64,000 nt of DNA from Bog-473 sp963779735 (GTDB taxonomy: Bacteria; Actinomycetota; Acidimicrobiia; Acidimicrobiales; RAAP-2), in the NCBI GenBank assembly GCA_963779735.1, contig CAVZZJ010000001.1, forward strand, positions 1 through 64,000. The letters run 5' to 3'. The notes beneath the pieces are model-generated. The model ran no database searches, was not told the origin of the DNA, and saw nothing but the letters and a program-made list of their open reading frames with translations. The translations under genes were made by a program, and so were the position numbers. How positions within the stretch are numbered: position 1 is the first letter of the stretch; the number at the start of each line of letters is the position of its first letter. Positions 19,885 to 29,446 of the stretch are shown piece by piece.

Positions 19885-20505
19885 GTGGCCATGGCACGCG
19901 ACGTCAGGGTGCACGATCCCAACGACACCATGGCGACCGCCCGGGCCGCGGCAGGCGAAGGGTGGCAGTGGACGCGGATCCAGCAGGAGGGGTGCCCCCA
20001 GTGCGGCGACAACCCGTCGAGCCGGCCCCCGGGCGACCTGGGTCCCCTCGCGGTGGAGCGGGCGGCCAGGTGGCGGGAGTTCCTCGAGCAGGCCGATGAC
20101 GCCTTCCTCCGCACGAATCCCGAGGGGGAGGTGTTCGTGTTCTCGCCCCTGCAGTACGGCGCCCACACGCGCGACATGCTCAAGGTGTACGGCGACCGGA
20201 TGGTGCTCGGGCTCGAGCAGACGAATCCGACGGTGCCGCTGTTCTTCCCGACGGAAGAGGTCTTCGAGAGTTACAACCGCCTCGACGCCGGCGAACTGGG
20301 CGACGACATGGAGCGCTGCGCCGAACGGCTGGCGACGCTGGTGGCCGCGATGGACCCCTCGTCGTGGTCGCGGACCGTCACCAACGACCGCGGCGTCTAC
20401 GGCGTGTACACGTTCAGCCTCGCCGGCTTGGCCTGCAACGCTGTCCACGAGGCGCATCACCACCTTCTCGACGCCACCGGGACGCTCGGCACGACGCCGG
20501 CCTGA
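19885..20505 (+). CDS. DinB-like / mycothiol-dependent isomerase-fold protein
   Basis: About 206 residues of the DinB/maleylpyruvate-isomerase-like four-helix bundle. Candidate metal-binding His residues sit in QYGAHTRDM and in the C-terminal NAVHEAHHHLLD. A CPQCGD pair near residue 37-40 could be a small metal or redox site. Relatives are metal-dependent transferases using mycothiol or bacillithiol, but many have no known role. Start is GTG 19885 or ATG 19891. It is divergent from the neighbour at 19321-19767. Confidence 0.7.
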   Translation: MAMARDVRVHDPNDTMATARAAAGEGWQWTRIQQEGCPQCGDNPSSRPPGDLGPLAVERAARWREFLEQADDAFLRTNPEGEVFVFSPLQYGAHTRDMLKVYGDRMVLGLEQTNPTVPLFFPTEEVFESYNRLDAGELGDDMERCAERLATLVAAMDPSSWSRTVTNDRGVYGVYTFSLAGLACNAVHEAHHHLLDATGTLGTTPA

Positions 20506-20518
20506 GAGCCCGAGATCG

Positions 20519-21280
20519 CTACGGGAGGTGTCGTCCCCAATCGAACGGGACGACCGTGTAGAACGGCGCCGCCAACAGAGGCACCGCATCTGAGGACTCC
20601 CAGCGGTCGTCGAGGGCCGGTCGGATCCGAGTTGCCACCTCGACGGGGTCGCCGTCGAGGTAGCAGTAGGTCGTCTGCAGTCCGGCGTTGTCCGTCGTCG
20701 CGAAGAGCGGATGGGACTGCTCTCCGACACCCCACCACACGCCGGCTACCCCAGGCACCTCGGCGAGTGCGGCGGCGGACGCCGGTCCGCGCTCGATGAG
20801 CAGGTACACGCCTGTTGCCGGTCGCCGAGGCAGCACGTCTGCTCCGGCGGTGGTCCAAGGCGCGGCCACCTTCCCCTCCACCCGATAGAGCCCGCGCTCG
20901 AAGATGGGCACCCGGGCCACGTCTCGGCCGGCATCGCGCAGCGCGTGTTGCAACGCCACCCACCCGTCGAAGTCGACCGGAGCCGCGAACAGGTAGGACA
21001 TGACGTAGTCGATGGCGTCGTAACGCTCATCGCTCATGGCGCGCGCCGCTCGGCACGCCGGCGTCGACACGTACCGCCGCGAGGCCCACACCGTCGTCAG
21101 CCGATGCTGCTCGGGCTCGTGGTCGAGGGCGTGCCAGCGGAGGTACTCCTCGTCGAGGCCGCCCGTGTGGCGCCCCGACAGCGACTGGTAGATCGTGACC
21201 ACGTTGGGCCGTCCCGTACCCAGAATCTCGGGCACCTCGTCCGAGCGTGTCCCGGGGAACGGGGATGCCTGCTCGGTCAC
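20519..21280 (-). CDS. EthD-like dimeric alpha/beta-barrel protein, unknown role
   Basis: About 253 residues. The N-terminal half (YLRWHALDHEPEQHRL, then SRRYVSTPACRAAR) has the look of dimeric alpha/beta-barrel proteins such as EthD. The second half (VYLLIERGPASAAALAEVPGVAGVWWGVG) may be a second barrel. The GTG at 21280 is chosen because its GTGA overlaps the stop of the upstream LLM gene, so the two are translationally coupled. It may be an accessory to that oxidoreductase, which is inference from coupling only. Confidence 0.65.
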   Translation of the reverse strand: MTEQASPFPGTRSDEVPEILGTGRPNVVTIYQSLSGRHTGGLDEEYLRWHALDHEPEQHRLTTVWASRRYVSTPACRAARAMSDERYDAIDYVMSYLFAAPVDFDGWVALQHALRDAGRDVARVPIFERGLYRVEGKVAAPWTTAGADVLPRRPATGVYLLIERGPASAAALAEVPGVAGVWWGVGEQSHPLFATTDNAGLQTTYCYLDGDPVEVATRIRPALDDRWESSDAVPLLAAPFYTVVPFDWGRHLP

Positions 21281-22137
21281 GAACCGAACAGGGCGCCGGC
21301 AAGTTCGCGGTACTCGGCCAGCGGGAAGCCGTTGCGACCTGTGGAAGAGATTGCCTGGAGGCACACGTGGTCCGCCCCGGCGTCGTGGTGCTCGCGGATG
21401 CGAGCGGCGATCGCCGTCGCGTCGCCCCAGGGAATGACCGCATCGATGAGGCGGTCGCTGCCACCTCCGTCGATGTCCCCGTCGCCGAAACCGAAGGTGC
21501 GCAGATTCTGCGTGTAGTTGGGGAGCCCGAGGTACACGCTGGCGTACTCGCGGGCCAGCGCACGGGCGACCACCGGGTCGGTCTCGAGCACGACCGCCAC
21601 CTCGGGCGCCAGGAGCGGTGCCGGGCCAAGGATGGATCGGGCCCGGGCCGTGTGCTCCACGGGCACGAAGTAGGGATGCGCACCGGCGGCGCGCTGCGCC
21701 GCCAACTCGAGCATCCGGTGACCCAGGGCGGCCAGGGCGCGCCGATCCACCGGGACCGGGGTTTCGAGCGCATCGAGCGCATCGAGGTAGGCGACCATGT
21801 GCGAGTAGGGGCGGGCGTAGTCACTCACCAGGGGGGCGTGGCTGGCCCCGATGCCCAGCAGGAAGCGCCCCGGGAACCGGGCGTCGAGATCGGCCACCGC
21901 CGGCCCGACGTCTGCGGGTGCTCCGGTCCAGATGCTCACGATTCCGCTCGCCACCGCCACCCGTGTCGTCGAGGCCAGGAGCTGGCCGAAGATGGGTGAA
22001 AGCCCGGGGTCAAAGCCACCGGACACCCACAGCGCCCCGTACCCGAGCGACTCGAGCTCGGCGGCCGCACTACGCGTGGGGTCGTCCTCCACCTGCCACG
22101 TGCCGCTCCACCACACGCCCACCCGGCCCACATCCAC
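21277..22137 (-). CDS. LLM-class (luciferase-like) F420-dependent oxidoreductase
   Basis: A 286-residue luciferase-like TIM-barrel protein of the type that uses F420 or flavin. The N-terminus VGRVGVWWSGTW, the FPGRFLLGIGASHAPLV segment and the C-terminal HHDAGADHVCLQAI are characteristic of actinobacterial F420-dependent LLM proteins. Such enzymes move hydride to or from alcohols, ketones or sulfonates; the substrate is unknown. It heads a two-gene unit with the EthD-like protein. Confidence 0.82.
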   Translation of the reverse strand: MDVGRVGVWWSGTWQVEDDPTRSAAAELESLGYGALWVSGGFDPGLSPIFGQLLASTTRVAVASGIVSIWTGAPADVGPAVADLDARFPGRFLLGIGASHAPLVSDYARPYSHMVAYLDALDALETPVPVDRRALAALGHRMLELAAQRAAGAHPYFVPVEHTARARSILGPAPLLAPEVAVVLETDPVVARALAREYASVYLGLPNYTQNLRTFGFGDGDIDGGGSDRLIDAVIPWGDATAIAARIREHHDAGADHVCLQAISSTGRNGFPLAEYRELAGALFGS

Positions 22138-22228
22138 AGGGCCACGCTAATCGTCGTCGGGACTGGCGGTGCTCCGAGCCGGGTCGCCGTCGCGCCGAGG
22201 AAGGCGTCGGCCGGCCTTCAGGTAGATC

Positions 22229-23639
22229 TCACTCGCCCAGATGCCAGGCATTGGGTGCTGCCAGCGCCGCTGCCGCGGGAGGGCCCCACGAACCTTTGGC
22301 ATAGAGGATCGGTTCGGGCTTGTCCCGTAGAATGCCGTCGGCCACATCCCACACGTGCTCCAGCCCGTCCGGCCTGGTGAACAGCGAGCGGTCCCCCATC
22401 AGGACATCGTGCAGAAGGCGCGAGTACGCCGGCAGTGCAGGGCTTGGAAAGCCATTGCCCAGCGGTAGGGGGATCGCCGTCTCCCCAAGGGTCATCTCGA
22501 CGCCCGGCTCCTTCACGACGAGGGTCAGCTCGATCTCCCCATCACCGGAGAGCTCGAAGCCGAGCACATTTCCTCCTGCTGGCTGCCCGGGGAGGATAAC
22601 AACGGCATCTTTGAACAGCACACTGACTCGCTGATGGCTTTCGGCCAGGCACTTGCCGGTGCGTAGCAAAAAGGGCACTCCCCTCCAGCGATCGTTGTCC
22701 ACCCACATCCGGGCGGCCACGTAGGTCTCGGTGCGGGAATCGTCCGGGACGCCTTCAATGTCGGTGTACCCCTCGTACTGCCCAACCACGACGTCGGAAC
22801 GGGTGAGGGGTCTGAAACAACCGATGACCCGCTCTCGTGCTTCGGCCAGGCACTCGGGCTCGAGGCAGTGCGGCGGCTCCATCGCTACCTCGCCGGCAAG
22901 CTGGAAGAGGTGGGTCACCAGCATGTCCAGAATGGCTCCGGTGGATTCGTAGAAGGCCGCCCTCATGGCCACATCGAGGGTTTCGGGCACATCGATCTGC
23001 ACGCTCTCGATGTTCGAGCTGTCCCAGGCACCGGCGAACAGGCGGTTGGCGAATCGCAGGACATGAATGTCTTGCGTCGCTTCCTTGCCCAGGAAGTGAT
23101 CGATTCGATAGACCTGTGTCTCTTCGAAGGTCTCGTGAACTATGCGATCGAGGTCGATGAACGTATCCATGGAAGTACCGAAGGGCTTCTCGTAGACCGC
23201 GCCGCGACCCGTCGGCCAGACCATGGGCACCGATCGCCTCGGTCAGCGGACCGAATGCGGCAGGCGGAACCGCCATGTAGTGGATCAGCTGTGGTCGACC
23301 GCCCAGTTCCCGTCTTGCTTCCTTCAAGACTTCGAGAAGGTGCCCGGGATCGGCAGTCTCGAACCCACCACCGGCGAATCGCAGCCGGGAGCGCACCTCG
23401 TCCCACGGCCCTTCCGAGGGCTTCGGTCCGAACTCCTCCAAGCTCTTGCGCACACCTTCTCGGAAGTCCTCATCGGAAAGGTCACCGCGTCCGTTCGCCA
23501 CCAAACGCCAGTCTTGGGGGAGGAGCCCGGCGATGGCGAGACGGTAGAAGGCCGGAAGGACGAGGCGATGAGCCAAGTCTCCGGTGCCTCCGAACAGGAC
23601 GAAGATCGTGGATCGGGGTACGAGGCGGGGGTCGGCCAT
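22229..23639 (-). CDS. zwf: Glucose-6-phosphate 1-dehydrogenase, frameshifted
   Basis: G6PD oxidises glucose-6-phosphate with NADP+ at the entry to the oxidative pentose-phosphate route. The N-terminal segment (23639 to about 23200) has the GGTGDLAHR dinucleotide loop and IHYMAVPPAAFGPLTEAIGAHGL. The C-terminal segment (about 23210 to 22229) has the EKPFG motif, the active-site RIDHFLGKE and RTGKCL. The two frames meet at about 23197-23215, between ADG and VYEKPFG, and the shift is one extra or two missing bases in a GCG-rich stretch. The total of about 470 residues is near normal. ATG at 23639 is the start that begins the conserved sequence. Probably one functional gene with a sequence error. 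Confidence 0.85.
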
Positions 23640-23670
23640 CGTGAGCTCCTTGGGTGCTTTCGTTGAGGCG

Positions 23671-23706
23671 CAGTCGGTTCTCACCAATGACGATATAAGC
23701 CGACTG
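23671..23706. promoter_or_regulatory. Inverted repeat around an AT-rich box upstream of zwf
   Basis: CAGTCGG (23671-23677) and CCGACTG (23700-23706) are perfect 7-bp inverted repeats. They flank an AT-richer stretch that reads TTATAT on the minus strand, a plausible -10 for zwf, whose start is 30-60 bp downstream. It could be an operator or an mRNA hairpin. Confidence 0.4.
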
Positions 23707-23821
23707 CTCCCCGTTTGCCCCGCTACGTGCGCCTGAATCAGACGTCCGAGCCGGTTCGGTCAGGTCGCACCACTCTCACGTACCTGCAGGGCCCACTCGG
23801 ACTCACCGAGGTTCTGTCGGC

Positions 23822-25041
23822 TCATTTGGACGACGGCGCGCCGGCAAAGGCGCGTGCCTCGCCTTCGGCGGCCAACCGGGCGTACGCCGCCTCCAGGAGG
23901 TCGGCCACCTCTCGACCACGTACCACGAGCACCCCCCGAGGGAGCAGACGCAACACCGCCCCGGGCACCTCGGTCGTTCGGGGCAGACAGTGCACGTCGG
24001 CCAGGTCAGGGCCGCCGTGCCAGAAGGCGGAGGCGTCCTCAGACAGGGGCCGGGACGCCAACACCGGGTCGGAGGGGGACGGGCCCTCGCGACCGCTGCC
24101 GTCAACGCGTCCCCCCGGCGGGCGCGCAGCTCGGCGAGCAGCGCCTCGCGTTCACGCCCCCGGAACGCCAGGAGCAGGAAGGGGTCGTCGTCGAACGCCT
24201 CGGCCATGAGGTAGCACACGGCGGCTGCGTGCTTGCAGGGAGTGGCCCAGTCCGGACACGTGCAGCTGGTGATCAGGTGCGAGCCGCGCTCGGGGAACAA
24301 CGCCGCCCCCGCCTCGGCGAACACGCCCTCAATCTCGTGCGGCAACTCCCCGGCCAGCAAGCGGGCGGCGTGCCCGGCTTGTCGAGCAAGCGTCTCGACG
24401 ATGGCCGCCCATCGTTCATCGCTCAACGCCGGCATGGAGATCTGGACCCCGTACGGTGTGCGCCGCGTGCCCTGCACCTGAGCCACAGCCAGGCCAGACC
24501 CGATTCCCAGGTCGATCACTTGTCCCTGGCGGGCATAGGTTCGGCCCCGGGTCAGACGGCCGTGCGTCAGTATCGCCTCGACCGCCGAGAGGAACCGTCT
24601 GGACCACCAGCTCTCACCCACTGCCCCACGGCGGCTGCGCAGCTCGAGACCTTCAGCGACCGGGATCCGCTTGGCCGGCGCAAAGCGGGACCACTCTCGC
24701 CGGACGCGGAACTCACCCGACTCGTCCTCCTCCCACACCTCCTCCTGGCCTTCGTCGTTGTAGTCCAGCTCGTGACCAACCTCAGCCAGAAACTCGTCGT
24801 CGCTCTCGGTGCCGTCCTCATCGGGTGCGGTGCCGTCCTCGTCGAGGTCGAGGGCCTCCAGCAGGCGCTGTCGGAGGTGGGATAGCTCCGCCGCGCTCTG
24901 GGCGGACGGCTGGGCCTTGTGGCGCCGCCGCAGTGCCTGGACCTGATCGACCAGCGCCTGGAGGTCGCCAACCGCCGCAGCCGAGGCGTGGTTGCGATTG
25001 GGCTTCCGGGGAGGCCCTTGGCTCTTGCGGGACGGGCTCAT
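23822..25041 (-). CDS. SWIM zinc-finger protein, partner of a SNF2 ATPase, frameshifted
   Basis: About 406 residues when the frames are joined. The SWIM motif is visible as CTCPDWATPCKHAAAVCY (C-x-C...C-x-H). It is preceded by an acidic region (LDEDGTAPDEDGTESDDE) and a basic N-terminus. The C-terminal about 80 residues, ending in VVRGREVADLLEAAYARLAAEGEARAFAG, are in another frame. The shift lies in a run of five C on the coding strand near 24075-24082, and a sixth C restores ARPPSDPVLASRPLSED. ATG at 25041 overlaps the stop of the SNF2 gene (ATGA). SWIM/SNF2 pairs recur in actinobacteria; the role is unknown, probably DNA-linked. Confidence 0.8.
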
Positions 25042-28000
25042 GAGCCAACCGCCGCTTCGGCCGAGAGGCGCAACACGCCGGCCAGGTCGTCCGTAGAGAG
25101 CTCGGTGAGCCAACTCTCGCCCGCGCCCACTACTCGCTCGGCTAGGTCGCGCTTAGAAGCGATCAGCTGGTCGATCCGGTCTTCGAGCGTGCCGGCACAG
25201 ACGAGCTTGCGCACCAGGACATCCTTGCGTTGCCCGATACGGAACGCCCGGTCGGTCGCCTGGTTTTCCACGGCCGGATTCCACCAACGATCGAAATGGA
25301 TCACATGGTTGGCGGCGGTCAGGTTGAGGCCCGTTCCGCCGGCCTTGAGGGAGAGAACCATGATCGGGACGTCGATCTCCGGATCCTGGAACTCTGTGAC
25401 CATCGTGTCACGCTGTCGACGGGGCACCCCGCCGTGGAGATAGGCGATCCGGCAGCCGAATCGTGCCGACAGATGGTCGACCAGGAGGGAACCCATCTCG
25501 GAGAACTGGGTGAATACCAGCGCGCGCTCGCCGGAGTCGAGCACCTCGTCGAGGATCTCGACGGCTCGCTCGAGTTTGCCAGAGCGACCGGCAAGAGCGG
25601 AGCCGTCGCTTAGAAAATGGGCGGGGTGATTGCACACCTGCTTCAGACGCAACATGGCGGTCAAGACCAGTCCCTTTCGGGTGATGCCCTCGGCCTCCTC
25701 AATGCGGCGCAACATGTCGTCCACCACGGCTTGGTAGAGAGTTACCTGTTCCTTGGTGAGGGTGCACAGCTCGTTCATCTCCATCTTCTCCGGGAGGTCG
25801 GGGACGATGGTCCGATCGGTCTTTAGCCGTCGCAGGATGAACGGTCGGGTGAGCGACCGCAGTTGCTCCGCCGCCTCCTCGTCGCGGAACCGCTCAATCG
25901 GGATGACGAAGCGCTCCCGGAAGGACGCAGCCGACCCGAGCAGCGCAGGGTTGAGAATCTCCATGATGGACCAAAGCTCGCCCAGGTGGTTCTCGACCGG
26001 GGTGCCGGTGAGCGCGACCTTGTGGGGCGACCGCAGGGCGCGGACAGCTTTGGTCTGCTTGGCCTCAGGGTTCTTCACGTTCTGGGCCTCATCGAGCACG
26101 ATGCGCCTCCAGGGCACCTTGGCCAGGACGGCTCGGTCCCGGGTGGCCAGGGCGTAGGTGGTGATCACGATGTCCGCGGCAACGGCCAACCTCTCAAAGG
26201 CCACTTCTCTCGATCGAGTGGCGCCATGGTGCATCATCACCGAAAGCCCGGGCGTGAAGCGCTCCGACTCACGGGCCCAGTTGCCGGCCACCGACGTCGG
26301 GCAGATCACCAGGGTCGGTCCACGCGCCGCCCTGCGCCCTCCTCCTCGTCCTGTGTCCTGAGTGGTGGTCAGGTGCTCGTTCTGCAGGAGGGCGAGCACG
26401 GTTGCCGTCTTGCCCAGGCCCATGTCATCGGCCAGGCAGGCCCCGAGCCCGAGACGCTCCAACATCTGCAGCCAGGCCACACCGCGCTGTTGGTAGGGAC
26501 GCAGTTCGCCGACGAATCCGTCGGGGGTCGACCGTACGTCGAGCGTTCCTTCCAGCTCGCCGCGCAACAGTGCGCCCAGCGGTCCCTCGGCCGAGATGCC
26601 AAGGACCGGGACTCCGGGAAGATCGGGGCCGACGCCCGCCGCCACCCGCAGCACTTCGGAGACGGTCATGGTGCGGTCGGCCTTGGTCCTGGGCTGAGCC
26701 GCCAAGAAGCCGACCAGACGGTCCACCTCGGCGGGTCGGAACTCCATCCACTGGCCGCGGACGTTCACCAGTGGTGCCTTCAGCTTGGCCAGCCGCAACA
26801 GCTCGGTCTGGTCGATCTGTTGGTCGCCCAGTGCCGCTTCCCAGTCGAACGCGCAGATGCCGTCTTGGTCGAGCAGGCCCCCCGAGCCGGCTCCCCTGGG
26901 CGAGGTGGAAGGTGAAGAGGTCTTGAGCCGTACGCCCAGACGGGCCCGAGTCCGCCCCCACCAGGACGGCAGGAGCACGCCGAAACCGGCCACCTCAAGG
27001 GCCGGTGCGGCGCCAGCCAGGAAGCGATGGGCACCGTTCAGATCCAGCGCGAGACCCGTCGGCGTGGGCTGGCGCAGCGCTTCCCCCAGCTCGGGATAGA
27101 TACGCACCGCCCGACCGAGTTCGGCCAGGAAGACCTCATGAGGATCGCTGAGCGATCGGCTGGCCCGTAGCAGCTGGTCGCCGGCCCGCCAGACCTCTTC
27201 GGCAGTGACGACCAGACTGAGATCATCGGTGGCCTGCAGAAGGAGCTCCAAGCGCCACGCCGCGGACTCGGCTGATCGACCCGACCGAACGCCGGGGGCG
27301 CGGTGGCCACTTTCAGGATCATCGCCCGGGCCCGGTTCCAACAGACGGAGGCACAGTCTCCATGACCCCCCTCGTGACGCCGCATCGGCACGCCATTCCG
27401 CCATGAGGCGCTCCAACTTGGCCAGCTCCCCCGTATCGCCGACGACCTGGGGCGAAGGCGACGCGAGGGCGGTCAGCCACGACTCCAGCGCCGAAGGCGT
27501 GTGGTCGCTCCCAGCGCGGGGCAGCCGGATGAGGGACCGTCGGGAAGCAGCCAGGGCGTCTCGGCACACCGAATCCACGAAAGCCCCCAGGGCATGACGG
27601 ACGATCCCCTCCGGGGAAAGCCCGTCGGCGGTCAGGGCGCGGCAGACCGGAGGCAGCGAGCGGGTCACGGTCCGAACGCGCTCGTCGTCCGCCCCGTTCA
27701 TCAGCGGTTCCCATCTGGCCGCGTACCCGTCTGCGCCGGTCCGGAGATTGGGCAGCACCCGTCCCGCCGCCACGATCTCCAAGGCCAGGGTGGCCAGGAC
27801 GGAAAAGGTCGACACCGAGGCACCGGGATGCAGCGCGGGCGACCCCACCGACCTCAACGCAAGTGCGACGTCCAGCCCGGCCGAAGGGGTCAATCGGAGG
27901 GCCGGCACCTCGAAGGGCCAGAGCCTGGGCGCCTGCCCGGCACTCCGGGTTGCGCCTTCGGTCCGGATGAGCTCGGGTGACGAAGAGGGTGCGTGGGCCT

Positions 28001-28250
28001 TTCCCGGCAGCCAGACGACCTGCGTCGCGTCGCGGCCGCCTGTCAAGGCCGCGTGGAGGGAAGGGGCCCCGTCGATCACGCCGGTGATCAGGCATGAGTT
28101 GGAGGCGGCAAACGGATGCGGCCGCGACAGTGGCACGACCGGATTCCGGCCGCGCCTGGGCGGACCGGCCGACGGCAGGTCGCCGTCCTCGCCCCACAGC
28201 AAGAAGCCCCCACCGTCGTCGTCGGTCCAGAGGAGATGGACTGCGAGCAC
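25038..28250 (-). CDS. SNF2-family DEAD/H ATPase
   Basis: A 1070-residue Swi2/Snf2 ATPase. The N-terminal half is the bacterial SNF2-associated domain. The motor has Walker A DDMGLGKTATVLALL, DEAQNVKN (DEAH-type box), the LTGTPVENHLGELWSIMEILNP helicase III region, LVFTQFSEMGSLL, SLKAGGTGLNLTAANHVIHFDRWWNPAVENQATDRAFRIGQ (V-VI). GTG at 28250 is preferred over the longer frame because conserved sequence starts at VLAVHLLWTDDDGGGFLLWGEDG. Bacterial SNF2 proteins remodel nucleoprotein or stalled RNA polymerase. It is the first gene of a coupled pair with the SWIM protein. Confidence 0.9.
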   Translation of the reverse strand: MLAVHLLWTDDDGGGFLLWGEDGDLPSAGPPRRGRNPVVPLSRPHPFAASNSCLITGVIDGAPSLHAALTGGRDATQVVWLPGKAHAPSSSPELIRTEGATRSAGQAPRLWPFEVPALRLTPSAGLDVALALRSVGSPALHPGASVSTFSVLATLALEIVAAGRVLPNLRTGADGYAARWEPLMNGADDERVRTVTRSLPPVCRALTADGLSPEGIVRHALGAFVDSVCRDALAASRRSLIRLPRAGSDHTPSALESWLTALASPSPQVVGDTGELAKLERLMAEWRADAASRGGSWRLCLRLLEPGPGDDPESGHRAPGVRSGRSAESAAWRLELLLQATDDLSLVVTAEEVWRAGDQLLRASRSLSDPHEVFLAELGRAVRIYPELGEALRQPTPTGLALDLNGAHRFLAGAAPALEVAGFGVLLPSWWGRTRARLGVRLKTSSPSTSPRGAGSGGLLDQDGICAFDWEAALGDQQIDQTELLRLAKLKAPLVNVRGQWMEFRPAEVDRLVGFLAAQPRTKADRTMTVSEVLRVAAGVGPDLPGVPVLGISAEGPLGALLRGELEGTLDVRSTPDGFVGELRPYQQRGVAWLQMLERLGLGACLADDMGLGKTATVLALLQNEHLTTTQDTGRGGGRRAARGPTLVICPTSVAGNWARESERFTPGLSVMMHHGATRSREVAFERLAVAADIVITTYALATRDRAVLAKVPWRRIVLDEAQNVKNPEAKQTKAVRALRSPHKVALTGTPVENHLGELWSIMEILNPALLGSAASFRERFVIPIERFRDEEAAEQLRSLTRPFILRRLKTDRTIVPDLPEKMEMNELCTLTKEQVTLYQAVVDDMLRRIEEAEGITRKGLVLTAMLRLKQVCNHPAHFLSDGSALAGRSGKLERAVEILDEVLDSGERALVFTQFSEMGSLLVDHLSARFGCRIAYLHGGVPRRQRDTMVTEFQDPEIDVPIMVLSLKAGGTGLNLTAANHVIHFDRWWNPAVENQATDRAFRIGQRKDVLVRKLVCAGTLEDRIDQLIASKRDLAERVVGAGESWLTELSTDDLAGVLRLSAEAAVGS

Positions 28251-28383
28251 TTGGTCGACTGTACCGGGGTCGCTCGCTACCTCATGAAGCCGGCTCGGTA
28301 TACCCGTGATCGCTGGTCGCCTACCGCCCGTTCGGGCGAATCTTGCGCTAGAACGTGGTCGGGATGCAGGAGCGTTGGTACCC

Positions 28384-29391
28384 ATGAGGTCGGTCATCGT
28401 CACGGGACCCGGAACCACCGACGTGGTGGACATACCGGTGCCAGCGATCGGACCGCGTGACCTGCTCATACGGATGCGAGCCTGCGGAATCTGCGGTTCT
28501 GACGCCCTCTACATCTCCTACGGGGGCATACCGCCTCGCCAGGGAGCGACCCCACTCGGCCACGAGCCGGCGGGCGAGGTGGTCGAGGTCGGCGCGCAGG
28601 TCGACGGCATCGCCGTGGGCGATCACGTGGTGGTCAATCCGATCGCGGCCGGGCAGACCGGCAACGGCGGTCCGTTCGGCGGCCTCTCGGACTTCCTCAA
28701 GATTGACAACGCCGAGCTGGGTCGGAACCTCGCCGTCGTCCCGAACCACGTCCCGTTCGACATCGCGGCGATCAACGAGCCGATGGCCGTCTCACGGCAC
28801 GCGGTGAACCGCACGCGTGCGCGGCCGGGCGACTCGGTGGTCATCTTCGGGGCGGGGCCCATCGGCCTCGGCGCCGCCATTGCCTACAAGCTGAAGGGGG
28901 CCGGGAGCGTCGTGGTGGCCGACGTGATCCCAGAGCGCCTGGCGACCGCCCTGGCCGTGGGCGCCGACGCCGTCATCAACTGCGCCGAGGACGACGTCGC
29001 CGGGCGCCTCAGGGAGCTCCACGGCACCGCGAGCAATGCGCTGGGGGAACCCAGGGTGGGCACCGACATCTATCTCGACGCCGCCGGGGCGCCCGTCGTG
29101 ATTCAGACGGCCCTGACCGCCGCCAAGCAGGGCGCCACGCTCGGGATCGTCGCCATGCACAAGCAGCCGGTCAGCATCGACTTCGGCGCCCTCATCTCGA
29201 CCGAGCTCAACATCGTCACCTCCATGGGGTACCCCACCGAGATCTTCGAGGTCACCGGGGATATCGCCGCCAACGTGGACCGGTACTCGTCGATCGTCAG
29301 CGATCGGTTCGCCTTCGACGACGTCCAAACCGCTCTGCTGGCGGCCTCGACCCCGGGCACCAGGGGCAAGGTCGTGGTCACCTTCGACTGA
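28384..29391 (+). CDS. Zinc-type medium-chain alcohol dehydrogenase
   Basis: A 335-residue MDR-family dehydrogenase. The catalytic zinc Cys is in RACGICGSD and the adjacent His-Glu in GHEPAGEV; the Rossmann motif is GAGPIGLGAAIAY. The structural-zinc lobe is missing: where four closely spaced Cys usually occur there is GDHVVVNPIAAGQTGNGG. The overall shape resembles threonine or sorbitol dehydrogenase-like members. ATG at 28384 begins the conserved MRSVIVTGPGT. The intergenic gap to the divergent SNF2 gene is about 130 bp. The substrate alcohol is unknown. Confidence 0.85.
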   Translation: MRSVIVTGPGTTDVVDIPVPAIGPRDLLIRMRACGICGSDALYISYGGIPPRQGATPLGHEPAGEVVEVGAQVDGIAVGDHVVVNPIAAGQTGNGGPFGGLSDFLKIDNAELGRNLAVVPNHVPFDIAAINEPMAVSRHAVNRTRARPGDSVVIFGAGPIGLGAAIAYKLKGAGSVVVADVIPERLATALAVGADAVINCAEDDVAGRLRELHGTASNALGEPRVGTDIYLDAAGAPVVIQTALTAAKQGATLGIVAMHKQPVSIDFGALISTELNIVTSMGYPTEIFEVTGDIAANVDRYSSIVSDRFAFDDVQTALLAASTPGTRGKVVVTFD

Positions 29392-29446
29392 AGAAGGCGC
29401 TTGGACGTCGACCCGACCGCCACGTCGAGTCGGGCTCCGAGGGCGA

